Assembly (NCBI GenBank): GCA_002723275.1
Contig: PBNZ01000004.1
Span: 157,917 to 221,916, forward strand
Direction: 5' to 3'
Source: Planctomycetaceae bacterium
Lineage (GTDB): Bacteria > Planctomycetota > Planctomycetia > Pirellulales > Pirellulaceae
Length of the DNA: 64,000 bases
Below, piece after piece: positions 8,083-16,825 of the stretch (position 1 is the first letter of the stretch; every line of letters begins with the position of its first letter). The notes below the pieces were generated by a model. It was not told the DNA's origin, made no database searches, and was given only the letters and a program-made list of their open reading frames with translations. A program made the translations under genes and the position numbers.

Positions 8083-9843
8083 ATGCCTCTCTTGCAAGTC
8101 GTACGATCAAGCCGGCCATTTTCCTGGATTGGCTCCACTCCCAATTATCTTGCCATTCTAGCAAGCCTGATTTTGTTGCTGGTGGCGGCAGGCCATCCCG
8201 CCTACGCCGACGGCCCAGGTCAGGCGGATCTGGACGAGGCGACTCTGAAGAAGCTAACCGCTCAGAATATGGCCGACCTTGAGAAAGCAATTGAACTCTG
8301 TGAATCGGCGCTCGAAAAAGGATTAGACGACGAAAACACCAAGTATGCGGAAGGTTTATTAACCGCATGTCTTTATGAACACGCATCGCGTCTGAGTCGA
8401 TTGATCTTCGACCAGCGCCCTCTTGATCCAAGATGGCCAGCTGCTCGCCGTGTCGCGCTGAAGCATCTCGAACGCGCCGTTGAAGTTGACCCACAAATGG
8501 GAAGCGCACAGCTTCTGATCGCTCGTTTACAGGCGTTAACCGGTGGCGATCTCGAAAAAGCACAGACGGCTATTACGACGGCCATTGAACTGCTGACCGA
8601 AGAGCCAACGGAGCTTTCCAAGGCTTACGTTATTCGCGGAGGCATCTCAAAAGATCCCGAGAAGATGCTCGCTGATTTCGATCAAGCGATCGAACTTGAT
8701 CCCCGCAACATGGATGCTTGGCGTGTCAGGGGATTGTACTACATGAGTCAGCAGCAGAATGAAAAGGCCCTCGACGACTTCCAACGCCTGTTGGAGTCCG
8801 ACCCAAATGATCTTGCGGCACATCAAGCGGTGGCACAGACGCTGCAACAGATGAAGCAGTTCGACAAGGCACTTGAACATTTGGAAGAGGTGATCCAAAC
8901 CAAGCCGAATTCATCGATTCCTTACAAGCTGAAGGCCCAAATCCTTGAAGAGAACGGCAAGCTTTCCGCAGCGATCGACAGTTTGAATCAGGCAATTCGT
9001 GTTTCGTCCCAAGATCTCGGAGCGTTGATTACGCGAGCCCGACTCCTCACAGCCGAGGGTCAATTCGATTTGGCCGAGAATGACATCGACCGGGTTCTGC
9101 AGTTGAACCCGCAGATGCCACAAGCCATTCTGCTTCGCAGCCTGATCGCCGCAGCTCAGGAAAAATACGATGAAGCGATCGGTGACTTGCAGCAATTGCT
9201 GCGTCTCGACCCCGACAACGCCGACATCAAGGTGCAGATGGGGACCTATTACGAGTTCGATAAACAACCCTCCCGCGCTATCGCGCTTTACGATGAGGTG
9301 CTTGAAAACAAGCCTGATCAGTGGGGTGTCCTACGTCGGCGTGGTGATGCCTATCTGAGCCTGGGTCAACAAGCCAAAGCGGTTGAAAATTATGAAGCGG
9401 CTTTAAAGTTACGACCGGAAGACAGCGGAATCCTCAATAACCTCGCCTGGGTGCTGGCCACTTCTCCTAACGATGATTTGCGCAATGGCGATCGCGCGAT
9501 TGAGCTCGCGGAACGTGCTTGCGAAGCGACCGATTACAAACAAGCTCATATCCTCAGCACGCTTGCCGCGGGCTATGCCGAACTCGGTAACTTCGATGAA
9601 GCCGTAAAGTGGTCGGAGAAGGCCGTTGAAATGGATTCTGACGAGGAGCAACTGGCCAACGAGCTCGAAAGTTATCGTGAAAAGAAACCCTGGCGTGAAC
9701 GGCAAAACGTGGAAACGGAGAACCCGACTAATGATCAGACCGAAACGGCTGATCCGCAGCAGGATGATTCTGCACTGAAGGATGCGGGCCTCGAGGATGA
9801 ATTGCCGGCTGAGGAAGAAACTTCGACGGAGACCAACGAATAA
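8083..9843 (+). CDS. exported TPR-repeat protein
   Basis: From ATG 8083 (GGAG eight bases upstream) the protein has 586 residues. Residues 1-40 include a hydrophobic stretch (LAILASLILLLVAAG) ending in AYADG, a typical signal peptide. From about residue 60 to 540 there are repeated 34-residue helical pairs, for example AIELDPRNMDAWRVRGLYYM and VLENKPDQWGVLRRRGDAYL, i.e. at least ten tetratricopeptide repeats. The last 60 residues are acidic and Thr/Glu-rich, with no fold visible. TPRs form protein-binding scaffolds; the partner is unknown. The frame extends upstream to 7939, but that part lacks an SD and lies before the leader. Single gene by spacing. Confidence 0.85.
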   Translation: MPLLQVVRSSRPFSWIGSTPNYLAILASLILLLVAAGHPAYADGPGQADLDEATLKKLTAQNMADLEKAIELCESALEKGLDDENTKYAEGLLTACLYEHASRLSRLIFDQRPLDPRWPAARRVALKHLERAVEVDPQMGSAQLLIARLQALTGGDLEKAQTAITTAIELLTEEPTELSKAYVIRGGISKDPEKMLADFDQAIELDPRNMDAWRVRGLYYMSQQQNEKALDDFQRLLESDPNDLAAHQAVAQTLQQMKQFDKALEHLEEVIQTKPNSSIPYKLKAQILEENGKLSAAIDSLNQAIRVSSQDLGALITRARLLTAEGQFDLAENDIDRVLQLNPQMPQAILLRSLIAAAQEKYDEAIGDLQQLLRLDPDNADIKVQMGTYYEFDKQPSRAIALYDEVLENKPDQWGVLRRRGDAYLSLGQQAKAVENYEAALKLRPEDSGILNNLAWVLATSPNDDLRNGDRAIELAERACEATDYKQAHILSTLAAGYAELGNFDEAVKWSEKAVEMDSDEEQLANELESYREKKPWRERQNVETENPTNDQTETADPQQDDSALKDAGLEDELPAEEETSTETNE

Positions 9844-9844
9844 T

Positions 9845-9895
9845 CCACGTCTTCCACGTGGAGGTAGAAGCGTGAATTAACGCGTTCTTTTTCTA
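9845..9895 (+). terminator. two small hairpins after the TPR gene, possible terminator
   Basis: CCACGT pairs with ACGTGG (9845-9861), then GCGT pairs with ACGC (about 9870-9883), followed by GTTCTTTTTC. The second stem is short, so this is a weak candidate. Confidence 0.3.
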
Positions 9896-9923
9896 TGACT
9901 TCAAACTCGTCGAATGTGCCTCC

Positions 9924-10502
9924 ATGAATCGACAAGACGCCCTGAACCTGGTCCACGAATATACCGCCAGCGAATCTCTGCGGCGACATATGCTCGCCGT
10001 CGAAGCAGCGATGCGGGCCTATGCTCGAAAATATGGCGAAGACGAAAATCGCTGGGGCATCGTCGGACTGCTCCACGATTTCGACTACGAACGTTGGCCT
10101 GATCCGCCCGATCACCCCCTGAAGGGTGCGGAGATTCTCGAGGGCCTCGGCTATCCGAAGGAAGTGATCTACGCCATCAAATCGCACGCCGATTATCTTC
10201 CCGACTGCCCCCGAGTTTCAAAACTTGACAAAACGCTTTATGCCTGCGACGAGCTGGCCGGCTTCATCATGGCAACCGCCAAGGTCCGTCCCGAAGGACT
10301 TACGGGTATGCGTGCCAAAAGCGTCAAGAAGAAGATGAAACAGAAGAGTTTCGCAGCTGCTGTCAGTCGCGAAGATATCATTCATGGTGCCGAGGATTTA
10401 GGCGAACCGCTTGATGACCACATTCAATTCGTGATCGACGCGATGATCGAGATTTCGGCTCCCCTGGGCTTTGAAAACAATGCGTCCGAATCGTCTGATT
10501 GA
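9924..10502 (+). CDS. HD-domain hydrolase
   Basis: A 192-residue protein with the metal-binding order of an HD phosphohydrolase: His22 (RRHM), His51-Asp52 in LLHDFDYE, a further His in IKSHADYL near residue 90 and an Asp in YACDELAGF near 110. Small HD proteins of this type hydrolyse phosphate esters or nucleotides; the substrate is not evident. No leader or membrane segment. There is no good Shine-Dalgarno before the ATG. It stands 75 bases ahead of the pterin dehydratase gene, perhaps in the same transcript. Confidence 0.85.
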   Translation: MNRQDALNLVHEYTASESLRRHMLAVEAAMRAYARKYGEDENRWGIVGLLHDFDYERWPDPPDHPLKGAEILEGLGYPKEVIYAIKSHADYLPDCPRVSKLDKTLYACDELAGFIMATAKVRPEGLTGMRAKSVKKKMKQKSFAAAVSREDIIHGAEDLGEPLDDHIQFVIDAMIEISAPLGFENNASESSD

Positions 10503-10577
10503 CATTCCAGGCAGTCCGGAAATAATGCTTGGCGCAATTCACCACTATCCCCAATCTGATCTGAGGAGAAACTGACT

Positions 10578-10928
10578 GTGGAAATCCAAGCTCCCGAACA
10601 ACTCATCGGCAAAAAATGTAAGCCTTGCGAAGGCGGTGTTGAACCCTGCACAACGCCCCAAGCCCAGCAACAACTCGAAAGGCTGGATGGCTGGTATTTG
10701 ACCGAAGGTGGTCAACGCATCCGTAAGGACTGGACGGTCAAGAATTTCATGGAAGGCATGGACTTTTTCAACCGTGTGGCAGAGATCGCGGAAGATGACG
10801 GCCACCACCCAGACCTGCATATCGCGGGATACCGCAATATATCCATCGAATTGTGGACTCACGCCATTGGCGGCCTGAGTGAAAACGATTTCATCCTGGC
10901 TGCGAAGATCGATAAGACTGCCCCCTGA
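10578..10928 (+). CDS. pterin-4-alpha-carbinolamine dehydratase
   Basis: A 116-residue member of the PCD/DCoH family. The conserved EDDGHHPDLHIAGY segment (about residues 74-87) contains the His-His-Pro of the active site, followed by the usual W/T/HAIGGLSENDF end. The enzyme dehydrates 4a-hydroxytetrahydrobiopterin, recycling the pterin cofactor of aromatic amino-acid hydroxylases; no such hydroxylase is in the window. The start is GTG 10578, fixed by GAGGAGA at 10563-10569. It lies between the HD hydrolase and pgpA. Confidence 0.92.
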   Translation: MEIQAPEQLIGKKCKPCEGGVEPCTTPQAQQQLERLDGWYLTEGGQRIRKDWTVKNFMEGMDFFNRVAEIAEDDGHHPDLHIAGYRNISIELWTHAIGGLSENDFILAAKIDKTAP

Positions 10929-10979
10929 CCGATCACATCGCCTACCACGAACCTCGAACCTTGACACGTACGCAAACCT

Positions 10980-11477
10980 ATGGAAAGCACGGAAGCAAAT
11001 CCTCGAAAAAGTTGGGTGCTGTGGATCGCAACGGGATTCGGCTTCGGGTTTTCCCCGTTTGCTCCTGGAACTGTAGGGACTCTATGGGGCTTGCCGTTAG
11101 CTTGGGCCATCAGCCTGGTTCCTTCAATCATCGGCCAGGCGATCATCATCGCGGGACTCATTGCCATTGGAATTCCAATGTGCACTCGAGCAGCTCGTGA
11201 ACTCCAGAAAAAGGACCCGGGATCGGTCGTGTGGGACGAGATTGCGACGGTTCCCATTACCTTTTTCCTGGTTCCCACGGAGTTGCTGACGCGTCCTTCG
11301 GTGTTGATCGTGGGTTTTATCCTGCACCGCATCTTCGATATCTCGAAGGTTCCACCCGCACGGCAACTTGAAAAACTCCCAGATGGCACTGGGATCATGC
11401 TGGACGATGTCGTTGCGGGCGTCTACTCGTGCCTCGCCCTGCATTTACTCTTGCAACTCGATTTTCTTGGTGGGTGA
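10980..11477 (+). CDS. pgpA: phosphatidylglycerophosphatase A
   Basis: The 165-residue membrane protein shows the PgpA pattern: GFSPFAPGTVGTLWG near residue 25, VVWDEIATVP near 85, FDISKVPPARQLE near 122 and the GIMLDDVVAGVYS end. Several hydrophobic helices are visible. PgpA dephosphorylates phosphatidylglycerophosphate to phosphatidylglycerol at the inner membrane. The ATG at 10980 has no clear Shine-Dalgarno but begins just before the first conserved block, as in other members. It follows the pterin dehydratase by 51 bases. Confidence 0.92.
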   Translation: MESTEANPRKSWVLWIATGFGFGFSPFAPGTVGTLWGLPLAWAISLVPSIIGQAIIIAGLIAIGIPMCTRAARELQKKDPGSVVWDEIATVPITFFLVPTELLTRPSVLIVGFILHRIFDISKVPPARQLEKLPDGTGIMLDDVVAGVYSCLALHLLLQLDFLGG

Positions 11478-11593
11478 CGTGGATCACATCTCTTCGATAA
11501 GATGATCAACAGTCGCACTCTTCAAGGCTTGCGAAATCAAACTCGGCGAAAACAAGATTCCTAGAAACAACGCCCGCGATAAGGAAGAACAAC

Positions 11594-12478
11594 GTGAGTG
11601 CTGAATTACTCGATGGAAAAGCGATTGCGAACGAGATCAAGCAGGAACTCGGCAAAGAGGTCGCGAAGTTCATTGAGGACACCTCAGTCGTCCCCTGCTT
11701 GGCCGCAGTTTTGGTGGGTGAGGATCCGGCCAGTCAGGTCTATGTAAGAAACAAACAACGTGCATGTGAACGTGTGGGAATCGACAGTCAATTGCACCGG
11801 CTTCCTGCCGAAACGACCCAAGCAGAGCTTCTCGATCTGGTCGATCAACTGAACGCATCGTCGGAAGTTCACGGCATCTTGGTACAGCTGCCTCTACCCG
11901 GCCATATCGACGCCACCAAAGTCCTCGACGCCATCGATCCCGCGAAGGATGTAGACGCCTTCCATCCCGATAACGTCGGCCGAATTGCCCAAGGTCGACC
12001 TCGTTTTCTCCCCTGCACTCCCCACGGTGTTCAGCAGATTCTGCACCGCAGCAACATTCCCGTCAGCGGTCAGCACGTGGTGGTCGTAGGTCGCAGTGAC
12101 ATCGTCGGAAAACCCTTGGCGATGATGCTCGTCCAACGAGACTCAACACTCGGTTCTGCGGCTGCCAACGCAACCGTGACCGTCTGTCACAGTCGCTCCA
12201 AAGAGCTATCGTCAATCACTCGCGAGGCCGATATTCTCGTCGCCGCAGTGGGGCAGCCTAAGCTGATCACTGCCGACATGGTCAAGCCTGGCGCGGCGGT
12301 CATTGACGTCGGAATCAATCGCACGGACGAAGGTTTGGTCGGCGACGTTGATTTTGATGACGTGCGTGAGGTAGCGGGCCATCTAACACCCGTCCCAGGT
12401 GGCGTGGGACCGCTGACCATTGCGATGCTTTTGCGGAACACACTAACCGCAGCCGCAACACAAAACGACGCTCGCTAA
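11594..12478 (+). CDS. folD: bifunctional methylenetetrahydrofolate dehydrogenase / methenyltetrahydrofolate cyclohydrolase
   Basis: A 294-residue FolD. The active-site Lys lies in YVRNKQRACE near residue 56, the substrate loop HGILVQLPLPGH near 96, DVDAFHPDNVG near 120, the Rossmann motif VVGRSDIVGKP near 160, and the C-terminal PVPGGVGPLTIAMLL. It interconverts 5,10-methylene- and 10-formyl-tetrahydrofolate in one-carbon metabolism. Start is GTG 11594 with GGAAG eight bases upstream. The stop overlaps the stop of the convergent rRNA methyltransferase gene by four bases. Confidence 0.97.
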   Translation: MSAELLDGKAIANEIKQELGKEVAKFIEDTSVVPCLAAVLVGEDPASQVYVRNKQRACERVGIDSQLHRLPAETTQAELLDLVDQLNASSEVHGILVQLPLPGHIDATKVLDAIDPAKDVDAFHPDNVGRIAQGRPRFLPCTPHGVQQILHRSNIPVSGQHVVVVGRSDIVGKPLAMMLVQRDSTLGSAAANATVTVCHSRSKELSSITREADILVAAVGQPKLITADMVKPGAAVIDVGINRTDEGLVGDVDFDDVREVAGHLTPVPGGVGPLTIAMLLRNTLTAAATQNDAR

Positions 12479-13287
12479 GGTTTGAGGGCGCGGCGTTGAC
12501 GACTTGCTTCATAGCAAAACACCGCGGCCGTCGCCGAAACATTGAGACTGTCGGCAATCCCAAGCATCGGTAGTTTCGCGGCCTGATAGGCAGCTGATTT
12601 CCAGCACTCCGTAACGCCGTCGGCCTCACTTCCTAACACAATCGCCGTACCACGACAGTAGTCAAACTGATCGTACCAATCAGCTCCATCGACACGGGTC
12701 ACGATCACCTGCAATGACCTCTCCGCCAACCACGGTTGAATTTCATCCAGGTCAGCGGCACAGATTGCCATGGAAAAGAGTGTCCCGAGACTTGCGCGAA
12801 TCGCATTTGGATTGAATAAGTCGGTGCCCGCATCCACGACGATCACCGCGTCGATTCCAGCAGCATCGGCGGTGCGAATAACAGCACCCACATTGCCAGG
12901 TTTTTCGACTCCTTCCAAGATGAGCACCAACGGGTCCGGTGGCAACGAGAGACCAGAAAGCGAAGTGGCCGGAGGCACCGCTACAGCCACCACACCCTCG
13001 TTTCGATCTCCATAAGCAATGCGATCCAAGAGATCGGCTGAGACAAGGCTGACTCGTACGTTGGAATCCAAAGTTGTCCGCCAGCCTGCGGTCTCTGTCG
13101 CCTGCCAAAACGCATCGGTCACGTACAGCTCTTGGATGTCGACGCCCGCTTCGATTGCGCGACAGACTTCGCGACTGCCGTCGATCAGAATACTCTGTCG
13201 CCGGTCGCGATGACGCCGTTTACGAAGTCGGAGTACTTCCTTCAGGCGAGCATTTTGCGAGCTTGTGATCCGCTCCGGATTCGTCAC
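12475..13287 (-). CDS. TrmH/SpoU-family RNA 2'-O-methyltransferase
   Basis: A 270-residue protein. The N-terminal part (SSQNARLKEVLRLRKRR) is the substrate-binding domain of the TsnR/RlmB-like group. The C-terminal SPOUT domain shows LEGVEKPGNVGAVIRTADA near residue 125, NPNAIRASLGTLF near 160, VLGSEADGV near 220 and SLNVSATAAV near 244, the three knot motifs. It should methylate a ribose 2'-OH in rRNA or tRNA using S-adenosylmethionine. The exact nucleotide cannot be told. Convergent with folD, four-base overlap at the stops. Confidence 0.93.
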   Translation of the reverse strand: MTNPERITSSQNARLKEVLRLRKRRHRDRRQSILIDGSREVCRAIEAGVDIQELYVTDAFWQATETAGWRTTLDSNVRVSLVSADLLDRIAYGDRNEGVVAVAVPPATSLSGLSLPPDPLVLILEGVEKPGNVGAVIRTADAAGIDAVIVVDAGTDLFNPNAIRASLGTLFSMAICAADLDEIQPWLAERSLQVIVTRVDGADWYDQFDYCRGTAIVLGSEADGVTECWKSAAYQAAKLPMLGIADSLNVSATAAVFCYEASRQRRALKP

Positions 13288-13332
13288 GCTTGTGCCTTCT
13301 CGCTCAGGAGAGATAAATCATCGAATGTCTTG

Positions 13333-14517
13333 TTATTTTTCATCCAACAACTCAACGGCGGCAAACGGCTTGCCTTCGAGCATTGCCAGACTCGCACCAC
13401 CACCGGTACTAACGTGGGTCACCTGATCGGCGTAACCCAACTGCTGGATGGCGGCCGCGCTATCCCCACCACCGATAATGCTTGTTCCGTCACCTTCAGC
13501 GATAGCCTGCGCCACAGCCTTGGTGCCTTCATCAAAAGGCGGCATTTCAAAAACGCCCATAGGTCCATTCCAAACGACGGTTTTAGCCGAACGAACGATG
13601 TCCGCGTAAGCGGCTGCGGTTTTCGGTCCGATATCCAACCCCTCGAAGCCGTCGGAAATATGACCTGCGTCAACGACTTGTTTGTTGCAACTACCCGAGA
13701 AGTCGTCGCCACAATGAGTGTCAATCGGGAGCACCAATTTATCGCCCCCGCTTTCCATCAGTTGTTTTGCAAGTTCCACCTTATCCGGCTCGACAAGACT
13801 CTCACCAACTGCTCCACCTTTGGCCAAAGAGAAGGTGTAGGCCATCGCACCACCGATCAGAACTTGATCACAGATTCCCAACAGATTTTGAATCACGTTG
13901 ATCTTGTCGGAAACCTTTGCCCCACCAAGAATCGCCACGAAGGGGCGTTCTGGATTGGCAATCACTTCACTCAAATACTGAATCTCTTTGGAAACGAGAA
14001 AACCGACGACTTTCGGTTTCCCCTCCATCGCACTCGGCACAGCAAACATGGAGCCATCTTTGCGATGGCAGGTTCCAAAAGCATCGTTGCAATAAATGTC
14101 AGCCATTTCCGCAAGAGCCTGCGCGTAGTCGGCATCACCACTCTTCTCGCCGGCGTTGAACCGCACGTTTTCGAGAACGACGACCTCGCCCGCTTGTAAA
14201 GCTGCGACCTTAGCACGAGCATCGTCACCAACCGTGTCTGTCGCAAAACTGACCTTCGCGTCCAGCATTTCGCCGAGTCGAGTTGCCACCGGTTGCAGAC
14301 TGAATTCAGGCTGTGGCTCACCTTTTGGCCTCCCCAGATGACTCATCAGCACCAGCTTCCCACCTCGGTCCAAGACGGATTGAATCGAAGGCAAAGCCAT
14401 CCGAATGCGCCGATCATCCGTAATCTGCAAGCTGTCATCTAAAGGCACATTGAAATCCACTCGCATCAATACGGTCTGCCCGGAAACATCGACATCTGCA
14501 ATCGTCTTCTTAGCCAT
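13333..14517 (-). CDS. pgk: phosphoglycerate kinase
   Basis: The protein has 394 residues from ATG 14517, the usual length. Diagnostic segments are VDFNVPLDD near residue 18, [10 protein letters not shown] near 60, the nucleotide-binding GGAKVSDKI near 200, GPMGVFEM near 330 and GGGDSAAA / [13 protein letters not shown] near the end. It carries out the ATP-forming step of glycolysis in the cytoplasm. ATG 14535 is in frame, but the conserved N-terminus ([10 protein letters not shown]) starts at 14517, preceded by AGGA. The gene stands alone, divergent from the DUF1501 unit. Confidence 0.97.
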   Translation of the reverse strand: MAKKTIADVDVSGQTVLMRVDFNVPLDDSLQITDDRRIRMALPSIQSVLDRGGKLVLMSHLGRPKGEPQPEFSLQPVATRLGEMLDAKVSFATDTVGDDARAKVAALQAGEVVVLENVRFNAGEKSGDADYAQALAEMADIYCNDAFGTCHRKDGSMFAVPSAMEGKPKVVGFLVSKEIQYLSEVIANPERPFVAILGGAKVSDKINVIQNLLGICDQVLIGGAMAYTFSLAKGGAVGESLVEPDKVELAKQLMESGGDKLVLPIDTHCGDDFSGSCNKQVVDAGHISDGFEGLDIGPKTAAAYADIVRSAKTVVWNGPMGVFEMPPFDEGTKAVAQAIAEGDGTSIIGGGDSAAAIQQLGYADQVTHVSTGGGASLAMLEGKPFAAVELLDEK

Positions 14518-14702
14518 CGTCCTGAAATGCCCCATCTCGAGAATTGGTTAGGTCGGAAAACGCCTTATCCTAGCAAGTCCACCCCGGTCCATGAACGGGC
14601 CAACCAACCGGCGCTAAACCAACACTTTTGCGAATCCATCGTTACGGTTTTGCGAAGTGCAAGCAGACAACAGGCTTGAGGCTCCAAGAAGGATGTATTT
14701 CG

Positions 14703-14731
14703 TTGTACCAATCGGCCTATTTTGATATATT
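14703..14731 (+). promoter_or_regulatory. sigma70-like promoter of the DUF1501 unit
   Basis: TTGTAC (14703-14708) and TATATT (14726-14731) are separated by 17 bases, in the 268-base gap between divergent pgk and the DUF1501 gene. A start near 14738 would give a leader of about 48 bases containing the AAGGAG ribosome-binding site. Confidence 0.6.
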
Positions 14732-14785
14732 TTTTCTTGCTGAACCTCTCAGCGAATCGCCGTTCAAACACAAGGAGTACCAGAG

Positions 14786-16132
14786 ATGCTCAATATCTTG
14801 GGAACCCCCAGTCGACGATCAGCGTTTTGCGATGGCGTGTCGCGCCGCGGTTTTTTGAAAATCGGAGGTTTGGCCATGGGAGGACTCTCGTTGCCCCAGC
14901 TGCTGCAGGCCGAAGCACGAGCGGGAGTGCGGAAATCACACAAGGCCGTGATCATGGTCTTTCTACCAGGTGGCCCACCCCATCAGGATATGTGGGAGAT
15001 CAAAACCGAGGCACCGTCGGAGATTCGCGGACCGTTACAGCCGATCTCAACGAGTGTTCCGGGCATTCAGATTTGCGAGCTGTTCCCCAAGATTGCTCAG
15101 CGAATGGATCGGTTCGTTCCCATTCGATCCATCGTCGGCGCATCGGGAAGTCATGCTGCCTTCCAATGCATGACAGGTCGCCGTGAGACACCAGCGCCAT
15201 CAGGCGGTTGGCCCTCCATGGGATCAACCCTTGCACAACTTTATGGACCCGTCGATCCAAACGTACCGCCGTATGTGAGCTTGTGCTATAAGACGAGTCA
15301 TGCTCCGTGGGGCGATCCAGGACGAGCAGGTTTCCTGGGAATAGCGAATGAACCGTTTCGTCCAATGGCCGACGGTGCAGAAGACATGGTCCTCAATGGC
15401 GTATCGCTTGAGCGATTACAAGACCGTAAGGGGCTGCTCACTGCATTCGATCGCTTGCGTCGAGACGTCGACCGATCGGGGATGGTTTCAGGTCTCGACG
15501 CCTTCCAGCGTCAGGCCCTAGGCGTGCTAACTTCATCGAAGCTGATCGATGCTCTCGATCTATCCCGAGAGAATTCTGGGATTGTGGAACGGTACGGCCA
15601 AGGCGATCCCAAGCCCCGCGCCGACGGCGCCCCGAAAATGGTCGAGAACTTCCTGATCGCTCGTCGATTAGTTGAGGCGGGCGCTCGCTGCGTCACGTTG
15701 AACTTCAGTCGCTGGGATTGGCACGGTGGCAATTTCAAGCGAGCGAAGGAAGATATGCCGATGCTCGACAACGCAGTTTCGGCATTGATCGATGATCTCT
15801 ACGAACGCGATCTGCACCAAGACGTTTCGGTGGTCGTGTGGGGTGAATTCGGACGAACCCCGAAGATCAACAACAACGCAGGTCGCGACCATTGGCCGAA
15901 CGTTTCGTGTGCTCTGCTCGCCGGTGGCGGCATGAAAACAGGTCAGGTGATCGGTGCCACGGATCGCATTGGTGGTGAGGCTTCCGAGCGTCCCGTCACG
16001 TTCCAAGAGGTGATGGCCACTTTGTATCACAACATGGGGATCGATCTGAATTCAACGACCGTCGAAGATTTGACGGGACGTCCGCGTTTCTTGATCGATG
16101 ATGGGGTTGAGCCGATCTCGGAACTGGTCTAG
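14786..16132 (+). CDS. DUF1501 family protein with twin-arginine leader
   Basis: The 448-residue protein begins with [15 protein letters not shown] (about residues 20-34), a twin-arginine signal followed by the conserved LPQLLQAEA block. [34 protein letters not shown] and [14 protein letters not shown] are hallmarks of DUF1501, a sulfatase/alkaline-phosphatase-like family abundant in planctomycetes. Its reaction is not established. Export in folded form through Tat is inferred from the leader. AAGGAG lies eight bases upstream of ATG. A second DUF1501 gene sits 3 kb downstream beside a DUF1549 gene. Confidence 0.92.
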   Translation: MLNILGTPSRRSAFCDGVSRRGFLKIGGLAMGGLSLPQLLQAEARAGVRKSHKAVIMVFLPGGPPHQDMWEIKTEAPSEIRGPLQPISTSVPGIQICELFPKIAQRMDRFVPIRSIVGASGSHAAFQCMTGRRETPAPSGGWPSMGSTLAQLYGPVDPNVPPYVSLCYKTSHAPWGDPGRAGFLGIANEPFRPMADGAEDMVLNGVSLERLQDRKGLLTAFDRLRRDVDRSGMVSGLDAFQRQALGVLTSSKLIDALDLSRENSGIVERYGQGDPKPRADGAPKMVENFLIARRLVEAGARCVTLNFSRWDWHGGNFKRAKEDMPMLDNAVSALIDDLYERDLHQDVSVVVWGEFGRTPKINNNAGRDHWPNVSCALLAGGGMKTGQVIGATDRIGGEASERPVTFQEVMATLYHNMGIDLNSTTVEDLTGRPRFLIDDGVEPISELV

Positions 16133-16218
16133 CAGATCTATCGATCGCGAGTTCGCTCGGTAAAGGCTGCCTACTGCAAAATCTGATTACACAGGTCGTC
16201 TCCGCATACAGAGATTCA

Positions 16219-16635
16219 ATGGTCGTTCAGGAACGGATTCGCATCAGGACACGTGGGCATCGGGACATGCACGACATCACGGATCAGGTGGTGGCGATTG
16301 TCGAACGAAGCAAGATCAAATCAGGCACAGTTCACGTCTTTAACATCGGCAGCACGGGAGCCATCGGAACGATCGAATTCGAACCCGGTCTCGAACAAGA
16401 TCTTCCTGAGATTCTTGATCAGCTGATTCCGCCTAGCCCAACCTACGGCCATGAACAAGCCTGGCATGATGGCAATGGCCACTCTCACTTGCAGGCCACT
16501 TGGCTAGGCCCTTCGGTCACGGTACCCGTCGGCAGCTCCCGCCCCATTCTCGGTACCTGGCAACAGATCTTTCACTTGGAATGCGACGTCAAACCACGAG
16601 ATCGAGAAATCGTAGTCACCGTCTCGGGTGAATAA
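16219..16635 (+). CDS. YjbQ/UPF0047 family protein (secondary thiamine-phosphate synthase type)
   Basis: A 138-residue protein typical of the family in length. IEFEPGLEQDL near residue 54, the HEQAWHDGNGHSHLQATWLG block near 74-93 and the PVGSSRPILGTWQQIF segment near 98-113 hold the conserved His, Asp and Gln residues. Members form a trimeric beta barrel; one has been reported to have weak thiamine phosphate synthase activity, but the true role is unknown. It lies 86 bases after the first DUF1501 gene and may be co-transcribed, though no functional link is evident. Confidence 0.9.
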   Translation: MVVQERIRIRTRGHRDMHDITDQVVAIVERSKIKSGTVHVFNIGSTGAIGTIEFEPGLEQDLPEILDQLIPPSPTYGHEQAWHDGNGHSHLQATWLGPSVTVPVGSSRPILGTWQQIFHLECDVKPRDREIVVTVSGE

Positions 16636-16825
16636 ATCGTGTACCGAAAGATAAGCCTGCCGACGTGATCCACGCCCTCAATTATTCCTCAATCAACACA
16701 GATCGCCGCGTTAATTTGAGAGTTCCCTGACGATCTGTCAGAATGGGATCCGAATGGTTTACGGCAACGGCCGGATTCATTTGTCGGTCGAAGGTACGAA
16801 GTCATTGAAAAAGTCTTTCATCACC

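Noticed and set aside
13132-14199. 355-codon plus-strand frame opposite pgk and the TrmH-family gene
   Set aside because: It covers two convincing minus-strand genes, resembles no protein and is low in coding character; it is a shadow frame.
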